Assembly (NCBI GenBank): GCA_965225935.1
Contig: CBDDCC010000017.1
Coordinates: forward strand, 25,752 to 89,751
Direction of reading: 5' to 3'
Source of the DNA: CALJXB01 sp965225935
Lineage (GTDB): Bacteria; Pseudomonadota; Alphaproteobacteria; Kiloniellales; JAKSDN01
DNA: 64,000 nucleotides
The stretch's first letter is position 1. Every line of letters begins with the position of its first letter. The notes beneath the pieces are model-generated. The model was given only the letters and a program-made list of their open reading frames with translations. It did no database searches and had not been told where the DNA came from. The translations under genes and the position numbers were made by a program. This document shows, piece by piece, positions 34,790 through 46,728 of this stretch.

Positions 34790-35574
34790 AGGACCAGCTT
34801 TGCAGGGCTTTCTGTGACGACATATCGATTCGGGAGGTGCCTGCCGGTTTGGCCGTCAGTACAACGTTCCGCCGAAATGACGGTGACGCTATAGCATTTT
34901 ATGTCGTGCGCGATCAGGCTTTGCCTAGCCTTGCCAGGTTGGAGGACGAGGGAGACACAATTCCATACCTTGAAGCATGTGGCGTCGACTTTTCAACGCA
35001 AACCCGAGTGAAAGCGCTTGAGGCTCTGCTTGAGGAGTATGGAGCCGAGTACGATTCGGACGAGGCTGTCGTTCACACCCCATTTATGAGGGAAGATGAT
35101 TTGCCCAGAGCAGCAATGCGATTTGTCGCGCTGCTCTTACGGTTGTCGGATTTTCTTCTGTTGGCCCAGGAGCGGGTTGAAAGTACGTTTAAGGAAGACG
35201 CCGCGACCCGTATTAAAGAGCGTATCGGTAGACGCGCAACGATCTCAGAAAACAGTCCGGTAAGCAGTAGGCTCACTGAATCGACACCGGACTTGGTCCT
35301 TCGGGCGAAAGATCGTCCGCCCGTTGCCGTGTTTCTGAGCCAAACGTCTCAGCATGTATATGAGGCTGTCTTGCTTCAAATGACGGCGTTGTATGAAGCT
35401 CACGAACCGTTATCCGTTGTGGCATTGTTGGAAACTGATTCATCAGTTTCGCGTGAACTGAAGAAGCGAGCCATGAATCGATTGGCAAGTGTTACCGTTT
35501 TTAAGGACGATATGGACGCGGCCATCGAGCGTATTGAGCGCGAGGTACTTGGGAATCCGGCAACGTATCACTAA
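34786..35574 (+). CDS. DUF1828/DUF1829-like protein, second gene of the low-GC cassette
   Basis: The N-terminal part (about 1-100) fits DUF1828 as I recall it: DGDAIAFYVVRD, then LARLEDEGDTIPYLEACGVDF. The C-terminal part (about 165-255) resembles DUF1829: APDLVLRAKDRPPVAVFLSQTSQHVYEAVLLQMTALYE-type strands and helices. Such proteins are found sporadically on phages and genomic islands, and their function is unknown. It is coupled to the unknown gene upstream by an ATGA overlap and shares its low GC. Defence or toxin-antitoxin-like function is possible but unproven. Confidence 0.65.
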   Translation: MKDQLCRAFCDDISIREVPAGLAVSTTFRRNDGDAIAFYVVRDQALPSLARLEDEGDTIPYLEACGVDFSTQTRVKALEALLEEYGAEYDSDEAVVHTPFMREDDLPRAAMRFVALLLRLSDFLLLAQERVESTFKEDAATRIKERIGRRATISENSPVSSRLTESTPDLVLRAKDRPPVAVFLSQTSQHVYEAVLLQMTALYEAHEPLSVVALLETDSSVSRELKKRAMNRLASVTVFKDDMDAAIERIEREVLGNPATYH

Positions 35575-35677
35575 GCAACTAAGAGCGAACCGGAAAACGC
35601 CACCTGAACCGAAAGGAGTTCGTTGAAAAAGTGTCGCTCCAAGAGCTTCGCCAAGACGACGTTCTAAGAATGACGCT

Positions 35678-35836
35678 TCATACGCGAATCGTCTTCCACC
35701 GATCGGTCATGCGCTTACCGGTGGTGCCCTTGAGGGCTTCTACAGAGCTGTCAAAGTCTTCCAGGTATCTGTTGTCGCACTGAGAATCCAACTTGCTCAA
35801 AGACCATTTGTTGCGTTGTTGGCCAACGTGCTGGAA
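35678..35836 (-). pseudogene. Possible C-terminal gene remnant
   Basis: This 52-codon frame has no start codon of its own. The translation has a natural composition: it includes WSLSKLDSQCDNRYLEDF and ends KGTTGKRMTDRWKTIRV before TGA. Upstream it is closed by a stop, so any original gene is truncated or frameshifted. The family is not recognised. Confidence 0.3.
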
Positions 35837-35919
35837 TCACGGGTAATTCTGGTCTCGGCTAGATCCGAAAGATTAGTCCGCCATCCTGATAAAATTCCCC
35901 ATTCGTTCTCATTTTTCGC

Positions 35920-35949
35920 TTGCCAAACCAAGAACAAACTGCGTACATT
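35920..35949 (+). promoter_or_regulatory. recA promoter with alphaproteobacterial LexA-like box
   Basis: TTGCCA (35920-35925) and TACATT (35944-35949) are spaced by 18 bases. Overlapping the spacer is GAAC-N7-GTAC (35932-35946), one base from the alphaproteobacterial LexA consensus GAAC-N7-GAAC. This placement would let LexA block RNA polymerase. Confidence 0.5.
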
Positions 35950-35998
35950 GAGATCGTTGCAGCCCCCGAACCGCTGTGGGATAAGAGGGAAATCGGTG

Positions 35999-37078
<1,080 letters not shown>

Positions 37079-37951
37079 GCCCTCCGCCGCGCCACCTCGC
37101 GCGATGACTCCGCGCGCGGGCGACAGGCGGTCGAGGCAGGGGGCCGGATCGGGATCGCGGCAACGATCGTCGCAGCAGGGTTTCCGCACAGCGGTTCCGC
37201 CAAAGGGCTTTCGCCTCGACCGTGCCCGGCGTCTCCTGAAGCGCCCCGCGTATCGGCTCGGAGGTTCTGCAGCTCGACCCAAAAGCGGTGCGGACCGGCT
37301 CGTCGGCGGTGCGGATCACGAGATAGTGGCTCGGATCGGCCCACAAATTGCGCGGCTCGCGCTCAAGAAAAAGGCCTGGAAACCATTGCCTTGGAGGGTG
37401 CCCGGTATTTTTTTGGCCATAGCCTGTTCCTTTTTTTCAAGTCCCAGGAACCCGACATAGGGTTACGTGTTTCTTAAGGTGTGGGAGGCTCGCTCTACCT
37501 CCTCCCCGCAGCCTCTCTCAAAGGGGCGGCCTTGCCCCCCCAAGCCGGCCGCCCTTTTTTCTTGCCCGCATTCTGGCTGCTCCGGGCCCATTGCGGCCCT
37601 GCTTACCGGGTCCGAGGCCGGCCTGGTTGTCGCGGGCCGATGCTTCCCGACTGTTCGATTTCGGCACCCTCCCTGCGAGCCACCCGCCATGTGCGCCACT
37701 CACACGCTTTGGCTCCACACGGCCCGCCATCAGTCAGACAAGCGGCCAGGATTTTGCGACTCAAGCGCGGCGCGCCGCCGACCAAACAGCGTGTCCTCGC
37801 CGTTGCGTAGACAGAGTGTCGCGCGGTCTCTGCCGCGAGCTTCCGGCGCGGCCCGCGGCTTGACCCGGCCGGCGGCGCGGGCGAGCGTGGCCCGCAGGGT
37901 TCTCCGGCGGGTCTCGTGCAGGGATCGGACGAGGAGGGGACGGGCGACAGG
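37079..37951. other. 873-base region after recA without a supported gene
   Basis: No intact gene is supported. On the minus strand, about 37100-37440, one frame reads protein-like (LEREPRNLWADPSHYLVIRTADEPVRTAF) but has no credible start, drifts into low-complexity sequence and overlaps the recA end. It may be a decayed gene. A terminator with a T-run is at 37524-37560. The rest to the transporter gene is unassigned GC-rich sequence. Confidence 0.45.
37524..37560 (+). terminator. Rho-independent terminator downstream of recA
   Basis: GGGCGGCC (37524-37531) pairs with GGCCGCCC (37547-37554) and is followed by six T. It is nearly 450 bases past recA, so it could instead end a short unannotated RNA starting near 37460. 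Confidence 0.65.
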
Positions 37952-38908
37952 ATGAGAGGCGGCGGGATGGCGAGCGGTTTGCAGGCGGGGACGCGGCTCG
38001 TCCTCGGCGCAGGGCCGAAGGACGGGGAGGCGCCGCGGCCGGAGGGGCCGCTGGCGCGGGCGCTCTCGGCCGTGCCGCCGCCCGGCCTGGTGCTGCTCGC
38101 CGTGCTGTCGATCCAGCTGGGCGCCGCCGTCGCCATCCAGCTCTTCCCGACACTGGGGCCGAGCGCCACGGTGTTCTTGCGGGTCGTGCTCTCCGCCGGC
38201 CTGCTGTGGCTGGCCTGGCGGCCGCGCATCGACGCCAAGCTGCGCCGCCACGCCGGCTTGCTGCTGCTCTTCGGCCTCGCCATCGCCGGCATGAACCTGG
38301 CCTTCTACCAGGCCATCGCCCGCATTCCGCTTGGCATCGCCGTCACCATCGAGTTCCTGGGTCCGCTCGCGATCGCCGTCTTCGGCTCCCGGCGGCCGCG
38401 CGACCTCGTCTGGGTGCTGCTGGCGGTGGCGGGCCTTGCCCTGCTGACCCCCGACATCGGCGGCGATCTCGACCCGCTCGGGGTCGCCTTCGCCGGCCTG
38501 GGCGCCGTGGGCTGGGCCGGCTTCGTGCTGATCAGCGTGCGGGTCGGGCGCATCTTCGAGCGGGGCACGGGCCTCGCCCTCGCCATGGCGGTGGCCGCCC
38601 TGCTGCTGCTGCCCTTCGGCGTCGGCGGCATGGGGCCCGCCTTGCTCGATCCAGCGATCCTCCTGGGCGTGCTCGCCGTCGCCCTGCTCTCGACCACCAT
38701 CCCCTGGTCCCTCGAGTTCGAGGCCCTGAAGCGCCTGCCGGCGCGCGCTTACGGCATCCTGGTGACCCTGGAGCCGGCCATCGCCGTTCTGGTCGGCGTC
38801 GTCCTCCTGGGCGAGGCCCTCACCTGGCGGACCGGCCTGGCCGTGGCCTGCGTCAGCCTGGCCGCCATCGGCGTCACCTTCTTCGACCGCCGCCGTCCCG
38901 GCGCCTGA
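37952..38908 (+). CDS. EamA-family exporter, RhtA-like
   Basis: The protein has about ten TM helices in two EamA repeats (LVLLAVLSIQLGAAVAIQLFPTLGPSATVFLRVVLSAGLLWLAW; NLAFYQAIARIPLGIAVTIEFLGPLAIAVFGS; LSTTIPWSLEFEALKRLPARAYGILVTLEPAIAVLVGVVLLGE). The IPLGIAVTIEFLGP motif is typical of the RhtA threonine/homoserine exporter group, so export of small amino acids or metabolites is likely. The start at 37952 or 37967 cannot be separated; both have purine-rich leaders. Confidence 0.82.
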   Translation: MRGGGMASGLQAGTRLVLGAGPKDGEAPRPEGPLARALSAVPPPGLVLLAVLSIQLGAAVAIQLFPTLGPSATVFLRVVLSAGLLWLAWRPRIDAKLRRHAGLLLLFGLAIAGMNLAFYQAIARIPLGIAVTIEFLGPLAIAVFGSRRPRDLVWVLLAVAGLALLTPDIGGDLDPLGVAFAGLGAVGWAGFVLISVRVGRIFERGTGLALAMAVAALLLLPFGVGGMGPALLDPAILLGVLAVALLSTTIPWSLEFEALKRLPARAYGILVTLEPAIAVLVGVVLLGEALTWRTGLAVACVSLAAIGVTFFDRRRPGA

Positions 38909-39009
38909 TGGGTGGCGCCGACCGCACAAGCAGGCAAACACTCGTCCGGAGAAAAGAGCAGCAGGACGCGTTCCCTGTTGCAGCCAGTGTCCGCGGACCA
39001 CCCGAAGCC

Positions 39010-39831
39010 TCAAGGTGCGATCTCGATGTGTATGTGGTCGTCGTGGCGAGCGGCGCGGCAGCCTTGAAAGCGCAGGATCTCGCTTTCGATCCCGAGCGAT
39101 CTCGCGAGGTGCGGTTCGAGGAAGACCTTCGAGACTCCGGTGTCGCGCCTCGCGTCGGTCAGCCATTCCAAGGCGGCGCGGGTTCGGTCCCCCTCAAGCT
39201 CGAGGTCGTTCAGGAAGGACCGAAACCAAGGCATGTCCCAGCGAAGCGTCAAGAGATCGCCCCGATCCGGGCAGGGTGAGATGTCGTCGGCACCGGGGCT
39301 CTCGAAGGCCCAGTACCCTATGGGCGACTTGGTCTCGCCGGGGCGGTAGCCGCCGTCCGCGACGCGGTAGTAGTAGGCGAGATCCACGCTGCGGCCGTCT
39401 TTGTGCGACAGGTGCGGGAGGAGCGGGAAGCCGTCGAGGAAAGGGAAGCCGGCGTCGAGCATCAGCGTGATCGTCCCCGGAAACTCGCGATCGACGTGCG
39501 CCGAAAGCTCTAGCAAGACGGATTTCAGTTCGGGCCTCACATAGTGCCGGTTCAGGGCACAGTAGACGGGCGATTGCATGGCCAGCGGCACATCCTGAGA
39601 TGCGAAGCAGGGCAGCGGCACCCGCCCGAAGAACGGTGCCGCAAGCCCCGCGCCAACGGAAAGCATTGTGTAGAGACCTAGGAAGACCATGGGCCCGATC
39701 CATCGGCCAACGGCCTGCCGGATGCCTTTGATCCTGGTCACAAGCAGGGTGAGCAGATAGGCAAGGCCGCCGACTTGCGTGAGCAGAGCGAGAAACAGAA
39801 AGGCGATGGCGTGGGCGAATAGCTTAGTCAT
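39010..39831 (-). CDS. Membrane-anchored LAS-type metallopeptidase
   Basis: The 273 residues begin with two or three TM helices (about 1-75: IAFLFLALLTQVGGLAYLLTLLV and MVFLGLYTMLSVGAGLAAPFF). The extracytoplasmic part has the zinc site of LAS peptidases (the group of lysostaphin, D-Ala-D-Ala carboxypeptidase and MepA): SHKDGRSVDLAYYY gives His and Asp, and HDDHIHIEIAP at the C-terminus gives the HxH pair. Substrate is probably a peptidoglycan peptide. The ATG at 39831 is chosen because the first TM helix follows it directly. It is divergent from alaS. Confidence 0.7.
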   Translation of the reverse strand: MTKLFAHAIAFLFLALLTQVGGLAYLLTLLVTRIKGIRQAVGRWIGPMVFLGLYTMLSVGAGLAAPFFGRVPLPCFASQDVPLAMQSPVYCALNRHYVRPELKSVLLELSAHVDREFPGTITLMLDAGFPFLDGFPLLPHLSHKDGRSVDLAYYYRVADGGYRPGETKSPIGYWAFESPGADDISPCPDRGDLLTLRWDMPWFRSFLNDLELEGDRTRAALEWLTDARRDTGVSKVFLEPHLARSLGIESEILRFQGCRAARHDDHIHIEIAP

Positions 39832-40062
39832 GACAACGACTTGGGTGGTTCTCGCGCCTTTGCAAGATCGATCTGCCGTTCGCGCGGACGGCATGGAGGG
39901 CTATCCAGACAGGACCCGTGGGACCGGCGATGGCGGTCCAATCGGCAGAGACCGGTCCCGGGCGGGGCCTTTCAGCAGGTGCTCGAGGGCGCCCTCTGCG
40001 CCCTTGCGGGCGCGCCCGGCGCCCGCCCCGGCCGCCTTGCAGCGGCCCCCGGCAAGCGTTAG

Positions 40063-42747
<2,685 letters not shown>

Positions 42748-42962
42748 CGCCTGTCGCGCGCCGCCTCCCAACCCGCGGTCGGCTTCACAAACAGTTGAAA
42801 TGTTTCGGTCTCGTACGCTTTAGACCTGCAAAATAGGTTGAGCGGGCCGTCCAACCTGTCCATGATGGTCGCCGCAATCAGACTCAATAGCGTTCGTCCG
42901 AATAGAAGAAACCCGTTAAGGCCGGACGGACTTCGAGAACCGAAACAGGGAGGACGAGCTTC

Positions 42963-44582
42963 ATGAACAGGTCGAAACTTATTTCCTCTGCCGTCGGCGC
43001 CCTCGCCGCGCTTTGCCTGGCCGGGCCGGCCGGTGCGTTCGAGGGCAAGAGCGTCTCGGCGCCCGACTGCAGCTACGGCGGCAAGATCAAGTCGATCGAG
43101 GCCACAGACCGCCTCACCGTCACCTTCACCATGTGCAAGCCGGACCCGGCCTTCATGGCAAAGGCCGCCTTCACGCCCTTCGGCATCCAGCCCGAAGAGT
43201 ATCTGAACGCCACCGGCGGCGGCGGCGACATCCTCGCTCATCCCATCGGCACGGCGCCCTGGAAGCTGGACAAGTGGGCGCGCGGCGACAGCATCATCAT
43301 GCGCCGCTTCGACGACTACTGGGGCGACAAGCCGCCGTTCGAGACCCTGGTGATCCGCTGGTCCGACAGCGGCGCCGGGCGCCTGGTGGAGCTGCGCGCG
43401 GGTACCGTCGACCAGATCACCAACATCAGCCCGGACGACTTCGAGTCCGTCATGAACGACGACAGCCTGAAGTTCATTCCGGTTGCGAACCCCAACACCC
43501 TCTATCTGGCCATGACCAGCACCTTCGAGCCCTTCGACAAGCTCGAGGTGCGCAAGGCCATCGCCATGGGGATCGACCGTCAGCGCATCGTCGATCACTT
43601 CTATCCGGAAGGCTCGGAGGTCGCCTCCCACTTCACCCCCTGCTCGATCACCAACGGCTGCCAGGGCGAGTCCTGGTACGACTTCGATCCCGAGGCGGCG
43701 AAGGCTCTCCTCGCCGAGGCCGGATTCCCCGATGGCTTCAAGACCAAGATCTACTACCGCGATGTCTTCCGCGGCTATCTGCCCGAGCCCAGCATCGTCG
43801 CGGTCGAGTTCCAGACCCAGCTGCGCGACAACCTGGGGATCGAGGCCGAGGTCGTGGTCATGGAGTCGGGCGAGTTCATCGACGAGTCGACCAACGGCCG
43901 CCTCGATGGCTTCTACCTGCTCGGCTGGGGCGCCGACTATCCCCACGTGACCAACTTCCTGGACTTCCACTTCAGCGCCAAGAACCCGCAGTACGGCGAC
44001 GTGTATCCGGAGATCTACGAGGTGCTCGAGGAAGCCTCGACCATCGCCAACGCGGACACGGCCAAGCCGCTCTATGAGCAGGCCAACAACGCCATCAAGG
44101 CGATCGTCCCGATGGTTCCCATCGCCCATGGCGCGTCCGCATCGGCGGCGGGCGCCTACGTCGAGAACGCCCACTTCCGGCCCTTTGGCGCGCCCCTGTT
44201 CCACCGCACCAACCCGGGCAAGGACACCTTCATCTTCATGCAGAACGCCGAGCCCATCAGCCTCTACTGCACCGACGAGACCGACGGCGAGTCGCTGGCC
44301 GCCTGCCAGCAGCTGGTCGAGCCCCTGCTCGGCTACGCCATCGATTCCGGCGCCGTTGAGCCGCGTCTGGCCACCGGCTGCTCCGCGAACGACGACGCCA
44401 CCGTGTGGACCTGCACCCTGCGCGACGGTGTTAAGTTCCACGACGGCTCGGACTTCGACGCCAACGACGTGGTCGCCTCCTGGGCGGCGGGCATCGACGC
44501 CAAGAACGCCAACCACAAGGGCAACACCGGGGCGTTCGAGTATTACAGCTATCTCTGGGACGGCCTGATGAACGCCGAGTAA
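42963..44582 (+). CDS. Peptide ABC transporter binding protein, circularly permuted SBP_bac_5
   Basis: A signal peptide (MNRSKLISSAVGALAALCLAGPAGAF) leads directly into the part normally found after the first third of SBP_bac_5 proteins: IEATDRLTVTFTMCKPDPAFMAKAAF, GTAPWKLDKWARGDSIIMRRFDDYWGDKP. The protein then runs through the canonical C-terminal lobe (LDGFYLLGWGADYPHVTNFLDFHF). After about residue 418 comes the segment that normally starts the mature protein: NAEPISLYCTDETDGESLAACQQLVEPLLGY, VWTCTLRDGVKFHDGSDFDANDVVASW. The reading frame is unbroken. It binds peptides or similar ligands in the periplasm for the permeases and ATPases downstream. Confidence 0.85.
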   Translation: MNRSKLISSAVGALAALCLAGPAGAFEGKSVSAPDCSYGGKIKSIEATDRLTVTFTMCKPDPAFMAKAAFTPFGIQPEEYLNATGGGGDILAHPIGTAPWKLDKWARGDSIIMRRFDDYWGDKPPFETLVIRWSDSGAGRLVELRAGTVDQITNISPDDFESVMNDDSLKFIPVANPNTLYLAMTSTFEPFDKLEVRKAIAMGIDRQRIVDHFYPEGSEVASHFTPCSITNGCQGESWYDFDPEAAKALLAEAGFPDGFKTKIYYRDVFRGYLPEPSIVAVEFQTQLRDNLGIEAEVVVMESGEFIDESTNGRLDGFYLLGWGADYPHVTNFLDFHFSAKNPQYGDVYPEIYEVLEEASTIANADTAKPLYEQANNAIKAIVPMVPIAHGASASAAGAYVENAHFRPFGAPLFHRTNPGKDTFIFMQNAEPISLYCTDETDGESLAACQQLVEPLLGYAIDSGAVEPRLATGCSANDDATVWTCTLRDGVKFHDGSDFDANDVVASWAAGIDAKNANHKGNTGAFEYYSYLWDGLMNAE

Positions 44583-44611
44583 GGGCGCTCAGGCAGAACG
44601 TAGAGCCTCGC

Positions 44612-44639
44612 GGCGTGCGGCGCTTCGGCGCCGCATGCC
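44612..44639 (+). terminator. UUCG-loop hairpin between binding protein and permease genes
   Basis: A 12-bp stem with one G-U pair and a TTCG tetraloop (44612-44623 with 44628-44639) follows the binding-protein stop. It has no T-run, so it more likely protects the upstream mRNA or attenuates transcription, giving more binding protein than permease. Confidence 0.5.
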
Positions 44640-44672
44640 CGGGCGTCGTTCCGGTTAGCTAGCGATTCTGGG

Positions 44673-45752
44673 ATGATCGGCTACATCACACGACGGGTGC
44701 TGGTCTCCATCCCCGTCCTGTTCGGCATCTTGCTGGTCACCTTCGTGCTGGCCCGCATGATCCCGGGCGATCCCTGCAAGGCCATTCTCGGCGAGAAGGC
44801 GAGCGCCGAGACCTGCGAGCGCTTCACGCGGCTGCACGGCCTCGACAAGCCCATCTACGTCCAGTTCGGGCTCTACATCACCCGGGTGCTGCAGGGCGAC
44901 TTCGGCCGCTCGATCCGCTTCAGCCGGCCGGTCAGCCAGATCCTGGTGGAGCGGCTGCCCATGACCATCGAGCTGGCCGTCGGCGGGCTGATCCTGGCGA
45001 TCCTCATCGGCGTGCCGCTCGGCATCATCTCGGCCATGCGCCACAACACCGGCACCGACGTCGCCACCATGATCTTGGCCAACATCGGCATCTCCATGCC
45101 CGTGTTCTGGCTCGGGTTGATGCTGGCCTACGTCTTCGCGCTCATGCTGAAGGACACCATCTTCTGGCTGCCGCCCTCGGGACGGCTCTCGGCCGGCCTC
45201 ATCTCGGAGCCCTTCTACGAGGTCTGGGGCTGGACCGTCGTCGCCGGCACGGGCCGGGCCAAGGTCCTCGACTTCATCGCCAACCACTACATCTTCAACG
45301 CGCTCATCACCGGCCAGTGGAAGGTCTTCTGGGACGCGATCCGCCACCTGATCCTGCCGGTGGTGGCGCTCAGCACCATCCCTATGGCGATCATCGCGCG
45401 CATGACCCGCTCCAGCCTGCTGGAGGTGCTGGGCCGGGACTACGTGCGCACCGCCCGCGCCAAGGGCGCGCGCGAGCGCCGCGTGGTCGCCCGCCACGCC
45501 CTGCGCAACGCCCTGCTGCCGGTGGTGACCATTCTCGGCCTGCAGATGGGCGGACTCCTGGGCGGCGCGGTGCTGACCGAGACCGTGTTCGGCCTGGCCG
45601 GCGTCGGACGCATGCTGTTCGAGGCGATCACCGCCCGCGACTATCCCATCATCCAGGCCTTCACGGTGGTGATCGCCGTCGCCTACATGCTGATCAACCT
45701 GATCGTGGACGTCTCCTATGGCTTCCTCGATCCGCGGATCCGGCTGGAATGA
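44673..45752 (+). CDS. Oligopeptide ABC transporter permease, DppB/OppB type
   Basis: The 359 residues have six TM helices. The N-terminus MIGYITRRVLVSIPVLFGILLVTFVLARMIPGDP is typical of DppB, and the EAA loop reads YVRTARAKGARERRVVARHALRNALLPVVT near the C-terminal part. An inserted segment (about 170-210, including the FYEVWGWTVV region) is longer than in E. coli. It pairs with the following DppC-type permease. Confidence 0.92.
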   Translation: MIGYITRRVLVSIPVLFGILLVTFVLARMIPGDPCKAILGEKASAETCERFTRLHGLDKPIYVQFGLYITRVLQGDFGRSIRFSRPVSQILVERLPMTIELAVGGLILAILIGVPLGIISAMRHNTGTDVATMILANIGISMPVFWLGLMLAYVFALMLKDTIFWLPPSGRLSAGLISEPFYEVWGWTVVAGTGRAKVLDFIANHYIFNALITGQWKVFWDAIRHLILPVVALSTIPMAIIARMTRSSLLEVLGRDYVRTARAKGARERRVVARHALRNALLPVVTILGLQMGGLLGGAVLTETVFGLAGVGRMLFEAITARDYPIIQAFTVVIAVAYMLINLIVDVSYGFLDPRIRLE

Positions 45753-45771
45753 GGGGGAGGGCTGACGAGCC

Positions 45772-46728
45772 GTGGTGACCACCCTGAAACGCACCGCCGA
45801 GGCCTTCGCCGAGCAGCAGGACGAGGAGCGGCTGCTGGGCAGCCCGACGGCGCTTTGGAAGACGGCGCTGCGCCGTCTCTTCCGGCGCAAGACCGGCATC
45901 GTCGGCATGTGCCTGGTGGGTTTCATGATGTTCACGGCGCTGGCGGCGCCCATCCTCGCCCCCTACGACCCCCAGGAGGTGCTGATCGGCAAGGAGAATG
46001 TGCGCAAGCGCGCGGCGCCCTGCATCCATCTGCTCGGCTGCGAGGCCGATAAGCCACAGCACATCCTGGGCGTCGACGGCAACGTGCGCGATCTCTTCAG
46101 CCGGATCATCTATGGCGCCCGGGTCAGCCTCTCGATCGGCTTCTCCACGGTCTTCTTCGCGGTCACCGGCGGCATGTTCCTGGGCGCCATCGCGGCCTAC
46201 TGGGGCGGCTGGCTCGACAACGTCATCATGCGGGTGATGGACGTGATTCTCGGCTTTCCATCGCTGCTGCTGGCAATCGCCATCGTCGCCGTGCTCGGGC
46301 CCGGAATCCGCAACGCCTTGCTCGCCATATCCATCGTCACACTCCCGGCCTACGCCCGCGTCATGCGGGCGAGCGTGCTGTCGATCAAGGAGATGGACTA
46401 CGTGGCCGCGTCCAAGGCGATCGGTGCCAGCAGCACGCGCATCCTGCTGGTGCGCATCGTGCCCAACGCGCTCACGCCCATCGTCGTGCTCTCCACCCTC
46501 GGCATCGCCAGCGCCATCCTCGACGCGGCGGGCCTCTCGTTCCTCGGCCTGGGCGCCCAGCCGCCGACGCCGGAGTGGGGCACCATGCTGGGCTCCGAGC
46601 GCAACCAGGTGTTCAGCGCGCCCCACCTGGTGTTCTTCCCGGGGCTCGCCATCATGATCACCGTGCTCGGGTTCAATCTCCTGGGCGACGGGCTGCGCGA
46701 CGCCCTCGACCCGCGGCTGAACGACTGA
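45772..46728 (+). CDS. Oligopeptide ABC transporter permease, DppC/OppC type
   Basis: The 318 residues have the OppC N-terminal helix (RRKTGIVGMCLVGFMMFTALAAPILAPYDP), a periplasmic segment with HILGVDGNVRDLFSRIIYGARVSLSIG and the EAA loop (DYVAASKAIGASSTRILLVRIVPNALTPIVV). Start is GTG at 45772 behind GGGGGAGGG. Two Cys in CIHLLGC are unusual in the first periplasmic loop. The stop shares one base with the ATPase start. Confidence 0.92.
   Translation: MVTTLKRTAEAFAEQQDEERLLGSPTALWKTALRRLFRRKTGIVGMCLVGFMMFTALAAPILAPYDPQEVLIGKENVRKRAAPCIHLLGCEADKPQHILGVDGNVRDLFSRIIYGARVSLSIGFSTVFFAVTGGMFLGAIAAYWGGWLDNVIMRVMDVILGFPSLLLAIAIVAVLGPGIRNALLAISIVTLPAYARVMRASVLSIKEMDYVAASKAIGASSTRILLVRIVPNALTPIVVLSTLGIASAILDAAGLSFLGLGAQPPTPEWGTMLGSERNQVFSAPHLVFFPGLAIMITVLGFNLLGDGLRDALDPRLND

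Larger units (their letters stand above)
35575..35998. other. Intergenic region between low-GC cassette and recA
   Basis: No intact gene is seen. AAAGGAG at about 35620 precedes only a 14-codon frame. On the minus strand an open stretch (35678-35836) ends in a protein-like sequence and may be a remnant (listed separately). The recA promoter and SOS-like box lie at 35920-35949. The cassette's low GC continues to about 35900. Confidence 0.5.

Noticed and set aside
42963..44582. Frameshift or assembly break in the binding-protein gene
   Set aside because: The frame is continuous, the signal peptide is followed directly by a conserved block, and the displaced N-terminal block is in frame at the end. 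Permutation explains this better.
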